The notes under the pieces are model-generated. The model was not told the origin of the DNA, did no database searches, and was given only the letters and a program-made list of their open reading frames with translations. Made by a program: the position numbers and the translations under genes. This document shows positions 19,032-27,970 of a DNA stretch of 64,000 nt, one piece after another. The stretch comes from Mycetocola saprophilus (GTDB lineage: Bacteria; Actinomycetota; Actinomycetes; Actinomycetales; Microbacteriaceae). Where the stretch lies: assembly GCF_000718085.1 (NCBI RefSeq), contig NZ_JOEC01000001.1, positions 992,001 to 1,056,000 of the forward strand, read 5' to 3'. The stretch's first letter is position 1; each line of letters begins with the position of its first letter.

Positions 19032-20333
19032 CTAGTTATCGCCCGGTGCGTCCGGAAGTGTGGGGATCGAGGCCTCGGCGATCAGCGCACGCGTGACCAG
19101 CACGGTGGTGACCCGGCCGCGCCGTCCATCGGTGCGTTCGGCGGTGAGTTCCAGGCCGCCGACGATGGTACGCGCCCCGGCCTCCGGCAGGCGACCCAGC
19201 GACTTGGCGATCAGGCCGCCGACGGTGTCCACGTCCTCGTCGTCCAGCTCGATGTCAAAGAGTTCGCCCAGCTCGTCCACGGGCAGGCGCGCACTCACAC
19301 GGAAGTTGCCGGGGGTGAGTTCCTCAACCTCGTTGGAGTCGGAGTCGTACTCGTCGGAGATGTCGCCGACGAGCTCCTCGATGATGTCCTCCATGGTGAC
19401 CAGGCCGGCGATCCCGCCGTACTCGTCCACCACGAGGGCCAGGTGGTTGGATTCCAGCTGCATGCGGCGCAGCAGGTCGTCGGCCTTGGCCGAGTCGGGC
19501 ACAAACACCGCGGCGCGGGCGGTTTCGCGCACCTCGCGCTCGCGGGCAGCCGCATCCCCCTCGTGGGCGATACGGGCGATATCACGCAGGTAGAGCACAC
19601 CGACGATCGCGTCGGCCGACCCGTCGATAACCGGGATCCGCGAGACACCGGTGCTCAGGAACAGGCTCATCGCCGCATCCGCGGTGGCGTCGGCATCGAT
19701 CGTGATCATGTCGGTCCGGGGCACCATGATCTCCCGAGCGATGGTCTCGTTGAACTCGAAGATCGAGTGGATGAGCTCGCGGTCATCCTCCTCGAGCACG
19801 TCCAGCTCGGTAGCCTCGTCCACCATCGAGAGCAGCTGCTCCTCGTTGTTAAACGACACCGAGCGGGTGGTGCCCGGGGTGACCCGGTTGCCCAGGTGAA
19901 CCAGTGCGTTGGCCAGCGGACCCAGCAGCACCCGCACCGCGTGCAGCAGCGGGGCGGCAACCTTGAGCAGGCCATCGGCGTGCAGGCGTCCCACCGTACG
20001 CGGGCTCGCCCCGACCAGGATGAACGAGACGATCGTCATCACCAGGGCCGAGATCGCCAGCGCCAGCCAGAAGTTGTCCAGCTGCGAGGAGATCTCCAGG
20101 GTGATCAGCACCGCGGCGGTGGACTCGGCCATGATGCGGATAAACGCCAGGGCGTTCAGGTGCGCGCCGGGGTCGGCGGCAATCGCCCGCAGCGAGCGAG
20201 CCGAGCGCGAGTTTTCGGCGAGTTCCAGCAGGTCGCTGCGGGACTTCACCGTGATCGCGGCATCCCCCGCGGCCATCAGGGCGGCGAAGGCCACCAGGAA
20301 CAGGGCGACGATGGCGGTAATCAGCTCACTCAT
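19032..20333 (-). CDS. CNNM/CBS-domain membrane protein (HlyC/CorC family)
   Basis: 433 residues. N-terminal DUF21/CNNM domain with three or four membrane helices (residues 1-145), a CBS pair in the middle (IMVPRTDMITIDADA..., GVSRIPVIDG, LALVVDEYGGIAGLVTMEDIIEELVGDI), and a C-terminal CorC_HlyC domain (about 340-425). Relatives are linked to magnesium/cobalt handling. The old hemolysin name is not supported functionally. Sits between ybeY (51-bp gap) and era as in other actinobacteria. Confidence 0.93.
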   Translation of the reverse strand: MSELITAIVALFLVAFAALMAAGDAAITVKSRSDLLELAENSRSARSLRAIAADPGAHLNALAFIRIMAESTAAVLITLEISSQLDNFWLALAISALVMTIVSFILVGASPRTVGRLHADGLLKVAAPLLHAVRVLLGPLANALVHLGNRVTPGTTRSVSFNNEEQLLSMVDEATELDVLEEDDRELIHSIFEFNETIAREIMVPRTDMITIDADATADAAMSLFLSTGVSRIPVIDGSADAIVGVLYLRDIARIAHEGDAAAREREVRETARAAVFVPDSAKADDLLRRMQLESNHLALVVDEYGGIAGLVTMEDIIEELVGDISDEYDSDSNEVEELTPGNFRVSARLPVDELGELFDIELDDEDVDTVGGLIAKSLGRLPEAGARTIVGGLELTAERTDGRRGRVTTVLVTRALIAEASIPTLPDAPGDN

Positions 20334-20384
20334 GCGGCGCTCCGGTGTGCTGCGGGGCAGGGTCTATGGTCACTCATTGGCGGC

Positions 20385-20846
20385 CTAGGACCGTCGCTCC
20401 TGCACGTGGAAGCCGAGCAGGATATCGCGCTGGATGCCAAACATCTCGCGCTTTTCCTCGGGCTCGGCGTGGTCATAGCCGAGCAGGTGCAGGATGCCGT
20501 GGGTCGTGAGCAGCAGCAGCTCGTCCAGGGTCGAGTGTCCGGCGGTTTCCGCCTGCGACTCGGCGACCTGCGGGCACAGCACGATGTCGCCGAGCAGGCC
20601 CGCGGGGGTCGGCTGCTCGGGGGTACCCGGGCGCAGCTCATCCATCGGGAAGCTCAGCACGTCGGTGGGACCGGGCTCATCCATCCACTGCACGTGCAGC
20701 TGCTCCATGGCAGCCTCATCCACGGCGACGATGTTGAGGTCGGCCTCGGGGCTCACGTGCATCGCGGCCAGGGCAAACTCGCCCAGGCGCTGCAGCGCGG
20801 CCTCGTCAATCTCGACGGCCGACTCGTTGTTGATTTCAATGCTCAT
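20385..20846 (-). CDS. ybeY: endoribonuclease YbeY
   Basis: Metal-dependent endoribonuclease involved in 16S rRNA 3'-end maturation and ribosome quality control. 153 residues with the zinc site HGILHLLGYDH near residues 115-125 and the TDVLSFPMDE substrate motif. The ATG overlaps the phoH stop as ATGA, so it is translated together with phoH. Confidence 0.95.
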   Translation of the reverse strand: MSIEINNESAVEIDEAALQRLGEFALAAMHVSPEADLNIVAVDEAAMEQLHVQWMDEPGPTDVLSFPMDELRPGTPEQPTPAGLLGDIVLCPQVAESQAETAGHSTLDELLLLTTHGILHLLGYDHAEPEEKREMFGIQRDILLGFHVQERRS

Positions 20847-21946
20847 GAGCTGGTGCCCCTCCTGGGGTTGCGGCCGCTCGGACCGCCGGTTCCGGTGCGC
20901 TTTTCGGCACGCTGTGCAAATTCGGCGGCACGATCTCGCTCGTGCCGGGCGGCGATCTGGCGAGCGTCATACTCGCCATAGGCGTCAACGATGTGACCCA
21001 CGAGGCTGTGGCGCACCACGTCGTCGCTGGTCAGGTTCGCGAAGTGAATGTCTCCCACCTCGGAGAGCACCCGCTGGGCGACCTTGAGGCCGCTCAGTCC
21101 GGTGCCGAGGTCGACCTGGCTGGCGTCGCCGGTGATGACCATCTTCGAGTTGAAGCCGAGCCGGGTGAGGAACATCTTCATCTGCTCGGGGGTGGTGTTC
21201 TGCGCCTCATCGAGGATCACAAACGCCTCGTTCAGGGTGCGACCGCGCATATACGCCAGCGGAGCCACCTCGACGGTGCCGGCCGCAAGCAGCTTGGGCA
21301 CGGTTTCGGGATCCAGCATGTCACCCAGGGCATCGTAGAGCGGACGCAGATACGGGTCGATCTTGTCGCTCAGCGTCCCGGGGAGGAAGCCCAGCCGCTC
21401 CCCCGCCTCCACGGCGGGACGGGTCAGGATGATCCGCGAGACCTCCTTGCGCAGCAGCGCCTGGACGGCCTTCGCCATCGCCAGATAGGTCTTACCGGTA
21501 CCGGCCGGCCCCAGCCCAAACACGATGGTGTACTCGTCGATCGCGTCGACGTAGTCGCGCTGACCGGCGGTCTTGGGACGCACTGCCTTGCCCTTGCTGG
21601 ACACGATGCTCTGGCCCAGCACGTCGCTGGGACGCTGCTCACCATCGGTGATGATCTTGATCGAGGCGGTCACATCGGCGGGCTCGATGGTGTGTCCACC
21701 CTGAACCAGGGCGATCAGCTCGGCGATCAGTTCCTCTACCCGGGCCACATCGTGGGCCAGCCCGGCCAGGGTGACCTCGTTGCCGCGCACGTGCACATCC
21801 ACCGCGGGGAAACGCCCCTCGATGGTCGAGAGCAGGCGGTCCTCGGGGCCCAGCAGGTGGACCATCGCAACCCCGTCGATCGGGATGCGTCGTTCGATGC
21901 GGTTGCTGCCGACCGGGGTGTCTCCGGTCGAGGGCACGTTAGGCAC
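20843..21946 (-). CDS. phoH: PhoH-family ATPase
   Basis: 367 residues, with an N-terminal KH-like region and a PhoH P-loop domain: Walker A GPAGTGKTYLAMA, PFLRPAVEAGERLGFLPG-like RPAVEAGERLGFLPG, Walker B AFVILDEAQNTT, and a TGD...QVDL motif. Commonly encoded beside ybeY and thought to act in RNA metabolism. The GTG at 21946 is chosen because GAGGGG lies 7 nt upstream and it overlaps the HIT gene stop by 8 bp; a GTG three codons later is possible. Confidence 0.93.
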   Translation of the reverse strand: MPNVPSTGDTPVGSNRIERRIPIDGVAMVHLLGPEDRLLSTIEGRFPAVDVHVRGNEVTLAGLAHDVARVEELIAELIALVQGGHTIEPADVTASIKIITDGEQRPSDVLGQSIVSSKGKAVRPKTAGQRDYVDAIDEYTIVFGLGPAGTGKTYLAMAKAVQALLRKEVSRIILTRPAVEAGERLGFLPGTLSDKIDPYLRPLYDALGDMLDPETVPKLLAAGTVEVAPLAYMRGRTLNEAFVILDEAQNTTPEQMKMFLTRLGFNSKMVITGDASQVDLGTGLSGLKVAQRVLSEVGDIHFANLTSDDVVRHSLVGHIVDAYGEYDARQIAARHERDRAAEFAQRAEKRTGTGGPSGRNPRRGTSS

Positions 21947-22292
21947 CAAGTCGCCCCTCTTCCAGCTTGCCGGAGAGGACGTGGGCGTGCACGTGGAACA
22001 CGGTCTGACCGGCGTTGGCACCGGAGTTGAAGACCAGGCGGAAGCTGCCGTCGGCGTGTTCGTTGGCGATGTTCTGGGCGAAAAGCACCAGCTCGGCGAG
22101 GAGTTCGGGGTCGGCGGCGGCCAGCTCGGCCACCGTCACATACTCTTCGGTTTTGGGCACAACCAGGATGTGCACCGGTGCCTGCGGTGCGATGTCGCGG
22201 AAGGCAATCAGGTGATCGGTTTCGGCGACGATGTCGGCGGGGATCTCTCGGGCGATGATGCGGCTAAAGATACTCGGCTCGGTGGCTGTCAT
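21939..22292 (-). CDS. HIT-family nucleotide hydrolase (HinT-like)
   Basis: 117 residues, the usual size of a purine nucleoside phosphoramidase. N-terminal FSRIIAREIPADIVAETD, HILVVPKTE, and the C-terminal histidine triad HVHAHVLSG. Cytosolic dimeric enzyme cleaving AMP-lysine-type phosphoramidates in studied homologues. Lies between rsmE and phoH in the conserved actinobacterial order. Confidence 0.94.
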   Translation of the reverse strand: MTATEPSIFSRIIAREIPADIVAETDHLIAFRDIAPQAPVHILVVPKTEEYVTVAELAAADPELLAELVLFAQNIANEHADGSFRLVFNSGANAGQTVFHVHAHVLSGKLEEGRLGA

Positions 22293-22324
22293 AGCTCCAT
22301 ACTAGCGATCGGGGTGAACGTACG

Positions 22325-22359
22325 GGGTGTGCGCGCCGAAGAATTCACCGCGCACACCC
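22325..22359. terminator. hairpin between rsmE and the HIT gene
   Basis: Perfect 11-bp inverted repeat (22325-22335 and 22349-22359) with a 13-nt loop, 15 bases after the rsmE stop inside the conserved operon. There is no U-tract. It may be a partial terminator or an mRNA-processing/stability hairpin. Confidence 0.5.
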
Positions 22360-22374
22360 TCCGAAGACCCGCTC

Positions 22375-23118
22375 CTACCACCGACCCAGCGCCGCGGTGA
22401 TGACCGCGAGCGCCGCGGGGCCCGCGGTCGAGGTGCGCAGAATCGTGGTGCCGAGCACCACGCGGTGCGCGCCGGCCTGCTCCAGCGCGTCCAGTTCGCG
22501 CGCCGAGATACCACCCTCGGGTCCCACCACCAGCACGATCGGCCGGGTGTCGGCGGCCTCGCGCGCGGCCATATGCGCGGTCAGCGCGATCGGCGCGGTG
22601 GGATCCAGCACCAGCACATCGTGGTCGGCGGCGAGGGCTGCAACCCCGGCGAGGTCCAGCAGGTCGTGCACGTGCGCGAGGTGCGGACGAATCGACTGCT
22701 TGGTCGCCTCGCGGGCGATGGTCGCCCAGCGCGCCCGGCCCTTGACCTTCTTCTGCGCATCCCAGCGCGAGATGCTGCGCTCGGCCGCCCACGGGTACAC
22801 CCCGGACACGCCGAGTTCGGTGGCCGCCTGGACCGCCATCTCGTCCCGGTCCCCCTTGGCGAGGGCCTGCACCAGGATCAGCTCGGGGGTCGGCAGCGGG
22901 TGCACCTCGACGCTCAGCGCCTCGGCCTCGAGCAGACCCGGGGTCGAGACGGTCACGCGGGCACCGATCAGCAGGCCCGCACCGTCGCCGAGGAAGATCT
23001 CCTCACCGACGCGGGTCCGGTTGACGGTCACCGCATGCTTGGCCTCGGCACCCTCCAGGGTGATCGTGTCACCCACGGCGGGCACCCCGACAAAATCGCG
23101 CAGAAATAGGCTCGACAT
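22375..23118 (-). CDS. rsmE: 16S rRNA (uracil-1498-N3) methyltransferase
   Basis: SPOUT-class SAM methyltransferase modifying U1498 of 16S rRNA. 247 residues with an N-terminal PUA-like domain and a C-terminal knotted domain carrying VVGPEGGISARE and LGTTILRTSTAGPAAL. One base separates its ATG from the dnaJ stop. Confidence 0.95.
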   Translation of the reverse strand: MSSLFLRDFVGVPAVGDTITLEGAEAKHAVTVNRTRVGEEIFLGDGAGLLIGARVTVSTPGLLEAEALSVEVHPLPTPELILVQALAKGDRDEMAVQAATELGVSGVYPWAAERSISRWDAQKKVKGRARWATIAREATKQSIRPHLAHVHDLLDLAGVAALAADHDVLVLDPTAPIALTAHMAAREAADTRPIVLVVGPEGGISARELDALEQAGAHRVVLGTTILRTSTAGPAALAVITAALGRW

Positions 23119-23119
23119 G

Positions 23120-24217
23120 CTAGCCGCGCAGCTTATCGCGGAGCTTGGCGAACAGACCCTGCTGGAACTCGCCCAGCGCGGCGGTCTTGTCCTTGCGCTT
23201 GGCGGCGAAGCTCTCGATCAGCTCACGCTCCCGGTGGTCCAACTTGGTCGGGGTGATCACCTGGATGCCGATACGCAGATCGCCGCGGCCGTGGCCGCGC
23301 AGCTTGGTGATGCCGCGATCGCGCACGGTGATGACATCCGAGCTCTGCACGCCCGCCTTGATCTCGACTTCGAGGTCGCCATCGAGGGCGTGGATCGTGG
23401 TGGTTGAGCCGAGGATCGCCTCGGTCATCGGCACCTCCAGGGTGCACAGCAGGTCGTCGCCGTTGCGGCTGAAGACGTCGTGGTGGCGCACCTTCATTTC
23501 CAGGTACAGGTCACCGTTCGGGCCACCGGCGGGGCCGATCTCCCCCGAACCGGGCATCTGCAGGCGCAGGCCGGTGTCCACGCCGGCGGGGATGTCCACC
23601 GAAACGGTGCGGCGGGCGCGCACGCGGCCCTGGCCCTGGCAGCCGACGCAGGGGTTGGCGATGATCGTGCCGTATCCGCGGCAGGACCCACAGGGGGTCG
23701 AAGTCATCACGTTGCCCAGCAGGCTGCGAACCGGACGCTGGATCGTGCCCGAACCACGGCAGATGTCGCAGGTCACCGGCTGGGTGCCGGGCTGGCAGCA
23801 GGAACCCTGACAGGTCTCGCACAGCACCGCGGTGTCGACCTCGAGGTCGCGGTGGGTTCCAAAGACCACCTCGCCAAGGTCGAGTTCCACCCGAAGCAGG
23901 GCGTCCTGACCGCGCTCGCGACGCGACTTGGGGCCGCGCTGCTGGCCGCCGCCGCCGAAGAACTGCTCGAAAATATCGCCGAATCCGCCGAAGCCCGCGT
24001 CGCCGCCCTGGCCGGTCTCGCCGCGGTCATAGCGGGCACGCGAGTCCGCGTCGCCCAGCACATCGTAGGCGTGGGTCACGAGCTTGAAGCGCTCCTGCGC
24101 CTCCTCGGAGGGGTTCACATCGGGGTGCAGCTGACGAGCCAGCTTGCGGTAGGCCTTCTTGATGTCTTCAGCCGATGCGTCCTGCGAAACGCCCAGTACC
24201 TCGTAGTGGTCAGCCAC
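23120..24217 (-). CDS. dnaJ: chaperone DnaJ (DnaJ2-type)
   Basis: Hsp40 co-chaperone stimulating DnaK. 365 residues. J domain with the HPD triad in [10 protein letters not shown] (near 32-34), Gly/Phe-rich linker [17 protein letters not shown], four zinc-finger CxxCxG-type repeats ([30 protein letters not shown]), then the two substrate-binding barrels. Being cotranscribed with hrcA marks it as the HrcA/CIRCE-controlled DnaJ2 rather than the dnaK-linked copy. GTG start with GGAGG 8 nt upstream. Confidence 0.96.
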   Translation of the reverse strand: MADHYEVLGVSQDASAEDIKKAYRKLARQLHPDVNPSEEAQERFKLVTHAYDVLGDADSRARYDRGETGQGGDAGFGGFGDIFEQFFGGGGQQRGPKSRRERGQDALLRVELDLGEVVFGTHRDLEVDTAVLCETCQGSCCQPGTQPVTCDICRGSGTIQRPVRSLLGNVMTSTPCGSCRGYGTIIANPCVGCQGQGRVRARRTVSVDIPAGVDTGLRLQMPGSGEIGPAGGPNGDLYLEMKVRHHDVFSRNGDDLLCTLEVPMTEAILGSTTTIHALDGDLEVEIKAGVQSSDVITVRDRGITKLRGHGRGDLRIGIQVITPTKLDHRERELIESFAAKRKDKTAALGEFQQGLFAKLRDKLRG

Positions 24218-24325
24218 CCGTGATCCTCCATGGTGGCGACGCCGAAGCGTCGCGCAATTGATTGTTGTGGCCAGCGGCCCGCGATGGGCAGCGGCCGGTT
24301 GAACGGCGGCGTAAACGCCGCGGGG

Positions 24326-25348
24326 TTAGTTCTCGCCGAGTTGGCGGGAAAGATAGCGTGCCACGGCGCGAACCGAGGCGATGTTGCCCGAGTAATCCAT
24401 TCTGGTGGGTCCGAGGACCCCGAGACGGGCAATTTCGCCCGCAGAGGAACGGTAGTTCCCCGCGACGATCGAGGTTTCGGCCAGGCCGAAGGGTTCATTC
24501 TCGCGGCCGATCCGGGCGGTGATGCCCGCCGCATCGATGCTCATCTCGCCAAACAGGCGCATCAGCACCACCTGCTGTTCGAGGGCTTCCAGGACCGGAT
24601 AGATGCTCCCGGCGAAGTCCTCCTCGCTGCGAGCAAGGTTCGCGGTGCCCGACATGACCAGGCGATCCTGGCGGTATTCGGCCAGCTGTTCGTCCAGCGC
24701 ATCGCAGATTCGATCCACCAGACCCGGGTGTCCGGGAACCCCCAGCGCCCGCACCCGCACGAGCACCCGCGAAGCATCCTCGACGCTGTGACCGAGGAGT
24801 TCGTGGTTGATGCGCACCTTGAGGTCGTCCACGTCCTGGGTGGACAGCGGCGCGGTCACCTCGACCGTGCGCTGCTCGACCCGACCGTTATCGGTAATGA
24901 GGACAACCAGGAGACGGGCATCCCCCAGCGAGACCAGCTCGACGTGCCGCACCTGCGCGCGGGCGAACGAGGGGTACTGCACGATGGCCACCTGGTTGGT
25001 GAGCTGAGAGAGCAGACGCACGGTGCGCGAGAGCACATCGTCCAGGCCCACCCCGTCGCCCAGGAACTCCTGGATCGCCCCGCGCTGCGCGGGAGACAGC
25101 GGGCGCTGCTCGGCCAGGTGGTCCACAAACAGGCGGTAGCCCTTATCGGTGGGAATGCGGCCCGAGGAGGTGTGCGGGGCATGAATCAGCTCCTCATCCT
25201 CCAGCTGAGCCATATCGTTGCGGATCGTCGCCGCCGACACCCCGAAGGAGTGGCGCTCGACGATCGCCTTGGAGCCGACGGGTTCACGGCTGGACACATA
25301 GTCCGAGACGATTGCGCGAAGGACGGCCAGGCCACGCTCGGAGACCAT
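24326..25348 (-). CDS. hrcA: heat-shock repressor HrcA
   Basis: Repressor of chaperone genes that binds CIRCE operators and is itself folded by GroEL in studied species. 340 residues: winged-helix N-terminus with FGVSAATIRNDMAQLEDEELI, SSGRIPTDKGYRLFVD, and a GAF-like effector domain to the C-terminus. A CIRCE element lies 80 bp upstream, so it is autoregulated together with dnaJ. Start ATG with GGAGGTGA. Confidence 0.96.
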   Translation of the reverse strand: MVSERGLAVLRAIVSDYVSSREPVGSKAIVERHSFGVSAATIRNDMAQLEDEELIHAPHTSSGRIPTDKGYRLFVDHLAEQRPLSPAQRGAIQEFLGDGVGLDDVLSRTVRLLSQLTNQVAIVQYPSFARAQVRHVELVSLGDARLLVVLITDNGRVEQRTVEVTAPLSTQDVDDLKVRINHELLGHSVEDASRVLVRVRALGVPGHPGLVDRICDALDEQLAEYRQDRLVMSGTANLARSEEDFAGSIYPVLEALEQQVVLMRLFGEMSIDAAGITARIGRENEPFGLAETSIVAGNYRSSAGEIARLGVLGPTRMDYSGNIASVRAVARYLSRQLGEN

Positions 25349-25427
25349 CGGTCACCTCCATCTCATCGCGACTTCCCCGGGGAAATCTCATCGCATTCGT
25401 TGTGGGACGAGTCCGAGCCGAAACGGA

Positions 25428-25459
25428 TTGGCACTCGTCATCACTGAGTGCTAATTCTA
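25428..25459 (-). promoter_or_regulatory. CIRCE operator overlapping the hrcA -10 box
   Basis: Half-sites 25428-25436 (TTGGCACTC, one change from TTAGCACTC) and 25446-25454 (GAGTGCTAA) with the canonical 9-bp spacer. On the minus strand TAGAAT (25459-25454) is a good -10 overlapping the outer half-site, so HrcA binding would block hrcA-dnaJ transcription. Confidence 0.95.
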
Positions 25460-25593
25460 GCTCGCTCCGGCGTCCGGTTCCAATCTCTGACACCCGGTGC
25501 GGGGGCACTTTGGCGCCCAATCCGACGGTTTTTGGTGATAGTCGGTAATCAGACGTATCGAATTTACCTCGCGGCGGTTATCCTGATTCCACT

Positions 25594-26238
25594 ATGAGCG
25601 ATCACACGCAGTCGAACCCCGAACCCTCGGACGCCAACCAGCCCGGCGGCGCGGTGCCGCCGCTGCCGCCCACGCCTCCGCAGGGCGGGCAGCCCACTCC
25701 GCCGCCCGGATACCCGCAGCCGGGTGCCGCGCAGCCGGGATATCCGGCACCGGGTCAGGCTCAGCCGGGCCAGCCGCAGCCGGGTCACGGCCAGGGTCAG
25801 CACGGGTACCCGCAGCCGGGTGCCGCGCAGCCGGGCTACGGGCAGCCGGGCTACGGGCAGCAGCCCGGCTACACCCCGCCCGCGAGCTCGGCCCCGCTCA
25901 CCCCCGAGAACGACCGCCTCTGGGGGTCGCTCGCACACTTCGCCGGCATCTTCGGCCCGATCATCGTGCTGATCGTGTGGCTGATCTTCCGCGACCGCGG
26001 CCCGTTTGTGAACCAGGAGGGCAAGGAGGCGCTGAACTTCCAGATCAGCGCCTGGCTCCTGGGCATCGCCCTCGGCATCGTGGGCGGGATCACCAGCTTT
26101 ATCGGTATCGGCGTGATCCTGCTGATGCTGGTGTGGCCGGTCGGCATCGCCGCCTTCGTTTTTGCGATCATCGGCGGCGTGAAGACCAGCAGCGGCGCTC
26201 CCTACCGCTACCCGCTGACCTTCCGCTTCATTCCCTAG
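25594..26238 (+). CDS. DUF4870 membrane protein with Pro/Gly/Gln-rich N-terminus
   Basis: 214 residues. Residues 1-105 are disordered and built of imperfect QPGY/PQPGAA repeats. Residues 108-210 form a DUF4870 (Tic20-like) domain with about three membrane segments and the signature NQEGKEALNFQISAW. Function unknown; relatives sit in the cytoplasmic membrane. First of a tandem pair with the gene downstream. A TATCCT box lies 9 nt before the ATG with no Shine-Dalgarno site. Divergent from hrcA. Confidence 0.83.
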   Translation: MSDHTQSNPEPSDANQPGGAVPPLPPTPPQGGQPTPPPGYPQPGAAQPGYPAPGQAQPGQPQPGHGQGQHGYPQPGAAQPGYGQPGYGQQPGYTPPASSAPLTPENDRLWGSLAHFAGIFGPIIVLIVWLIFRDRGPFVNQEGKEALNFQISAWLLGIALGIVGGITSFIGIGVILLMLVWPVGIAAFVFAIIGGVKTSSGAPYRYPLTFRFIP

Positions 26239-26248
26239 GTTGGATGTG

Positions 26249-26289
26249 CGGAACGGTCGGCCCCATGGGGTCGGCAGTTCCGTATTTTT
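26249..26289 (+). terminator. terminator after the first DUF4870 gene
   Basis: Imperfect 18-bp stem (26249-26282) with an AT-rich turn, followed by TATTTTT. Fits an intrinsic terminator between the two tandem paralogues. Confidence 0.7.
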
Positions 26290-26331
26290 GCGGCGCATTC
26301 AGTCCCAACCGCACGCTATCCTGGAGGCATC

Positions 26332-26946
26332 ATGAGCGATCCCACGCAGTCCACCCCCGCCCCCGGCGAGCCACAGACCCCTGCTTTCGCCCCGGCGGAT
26401 GATTCCGAACCCGTCTACCCGCACTTTGATTCGGCGGCATGGGCCCAGGCACCGTCCACGCAGATCGACTACACACAGATGGATGCCGCGGCGCTCGCCG
26501 ACTCCATCACCGCAGCGCCGGACCCCACGCCCGCCCGAGCCGCGTACTCCACCGGACAGACCGGTGCCGGGACCTATTCGGTGCCCCTGCCCGCCGTGGC
26601 GCCGATCACCGATGCACAGGACCGCTTCTGGGGCTCGGCCGCACACTTCGCCGGGGTGCTCGGGCCGATCCCGGTGCTGATCATCTGGCTCACGCTGCGT
26701 CGCCGCGGCCGGTTTGTGAATCAGGAGGGCAAGGAGGCGCTGAACTTCCAGCTCTCCGCCTGGATCCTGATCAGCGCACTCTTCCTGGTTGGTGGGCTAA
26801 CGTTGCCCATCCTGATCGGGTACGCACTCATTCCCCTGGTTATCGTGGTCCAGTTTGCCGAATTCATCTTCGCCATTATCGGCGGCTCGAAGTCCAGCGG
26901 CGGCAGGCCCTACCGCTATCCATTTACCTACCGCTTCATCAAGTAG
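26332..26946 (+). CDS. DUF4870 membrane protein, second tandem copy
   Basis: 204 residues. Shares the opening MSD(H/P)TQS, the membrane domain with NQEGKEALNFQLSAW, and the closing YRYPxTxRFI with the gene upstream, so the pair arose by duplication. The N-terminal disordered region (1-90) has lost the QPGY repeats and is Ala/Pro/Asp-rich. Start ATG with GGAGGC; the same TATCCT box at 9 nt as in the first copy. Function unknown. Confidence 0.83.
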   Translation: MSDPTQSTPAPGEPQTPAFAPADDSEPVYPHFDSAAWAQAPSTQIDYTQMDAAALADSITAAPDPTPARAAYSTGQTGAGTYSVPLPAVAPITDAQDRFWGSAAHFAGVLGPIPVLIIWLTLRRRGRFVNQEGKEALNFQLSAWILISALFLVGGLTLPILIGYALIPLVIVVQFAEFIFAIIGGSKSSGGRPYRYPFTYRFIK

Positions 26947-26950
26947 CGCG

Positions 26951-26986
26951 CACAAAACCGGCCACCCAGGGGTGGCCGGTTTTGTG
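26951..26986. terminator. bidirectional terminator
   Basis: Perfect 17-bp inverted repeat (26951-26967 and 26970-26986) with A4/T4 flanks, between the second DUF4870 gene and the convergent monooxygenase operon. Confidence 0.92.
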
Positions 26987-27001
26987 TCTGGGTGCTCCGT
27001 G

Positions 27002-27970
27002 CTAGCGTTCGGACGCGAATCGGCTGGGGCGTCGCTCCAGTCCGAGCCGCCCGGCGAGAGTGGCGTCCCCGGCGCTGTCTTCCCGAGCAGGCAAAACCCC
27101 GCCGGCCAGCAGCGCGTGCAGCCCGGCGGTATCGGTCCGAATCTCCGCACCGACGATCCCCGGGGTTGCTCGCCAGGCGGCAATCCGAGCGGCAAGACCG
27201 GGGGCATCCTCGCCGGCGAGTACCACGATCAGCCGCGCGGTGGTACCCGCGGGATACTCGGCAAGGACCGCCTCCGCATCCGCCTCGTCCACCAGGATCA
27301 CATCGGGCGCCGTGGTTTCGGAGGGTCCGCTCCACAGGTCGCGCGCGGATGCCGCGCTCTCGGCGCGGGCGAATATCGGGGGCTGACCCTGCGGCGGACG
27401 CGGGGTGATCAGCGGCCCCTTCACCCGAAAATAGCGACCCTCATGCGCGATCTCATGCACCCGGGAGCTGTCCACATACTGACCGGTGGCCACGTCTCGC
27501 ACCGTCGCGTCATCCTCCCAGGAGTCCCAGAGCTGGCGCAGCACGTGGGTAAACTCGGCGGCCTGGGCGCGCAGACCCGTCTCGTCAAGATCACTCGCCG
27601 CGGGGACCAGTCGGTCGGCGGTCGCATTTCTCCCCCGCTGCACCAGGGCGCCCGCGCGACCCTCGCTGACAAAGTCGAGGGTGGCCACCTGTTTGGCCGC
27701 GTGGAAGGGCTCCACATAGTGCGCGGCCACGCCGGGGATCAGTGCGATCCTGGCGGTGCGACGTGCGAGATAGGCGAGGGTCTCCCCGGCGGTGGCGCGC
27801 GGCACGCCGTCGCCGGGGCCCAGGAGCGCGTCGTCGAGACCGATGTAGTCGATCCCCGCGGACTCGGCCGCGCGGATCAGGTCCACCAGCTCGGCAATCC
27901 CCGATCCGTCCGCGGCCGCTCCGATCGGATCATCACCCAGGTGCACGCCGATCACAAATCTCTCGGTCAT
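27002..27970 (-). CDS. luciferase-like (LLM) flavin-dependent oxidoreductase, operon gene 6
   Basis: 322 residues of the bacterial-luciferase-like TIM-barrel family: early GIDYIGLDDALLG, RTARIALIPGVAAHYVEPFHAAKQVATLDFVSEGRAG and EIAHEGRYFRVKGPLITPRPPQGQPPIFARA, which normally bind reduced FMN and the substrate. Such enzymes oxidise or cleave C-S, C-N or C-P bonds with O2 and FMNH2 from a separate reductase; no reductase gene is in the operon. The ATG overlaps the deaminase stop as ATGA. It is last of six overlapped genes, so it probably acts on the compound imported or made upstream. Confidence 0.85.
   Translation of the reverse strand: MTERFVIGVHLGDDPIGAAADGSGIAELVDLIRAAESAGIDYIGLDDALLGPGDGVPRATAGETLAYLARRTARIALIPGVAAHYVEPFHAAKQVATLDFVSEGRAGALVQRGRNATADRLVPAASDLDETGLRAQAAEFTHVLRQLWDSWEDDATVRDVATGQYVDSSRVHEIAHEGRYFRVKGPLITPRPPQGQPPIFARAESAASARDLWSGPSETTAPDVILVDEADAEAVLAEYPAGTTARLIVVLAGEDAPGLAARIAAWRATPGIVGAEIRTDTAGLHALLAGGVLPAREDSAGDATLAGRLGLERRPSRFASER

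Noticed and set aside
19032..20333. Hemolysin
   Set aside because: The CNNM-CBS-CorC layout is that of ion-transport-related membrane proteins; the hemolysin name is historical.
18810..20981. A 723-codon plus-strand frame across era, the CBS gene and ybeY
   Set aside because: It is antisense to three well-supported genes and has no recognisable domain; it is a composition artefact.
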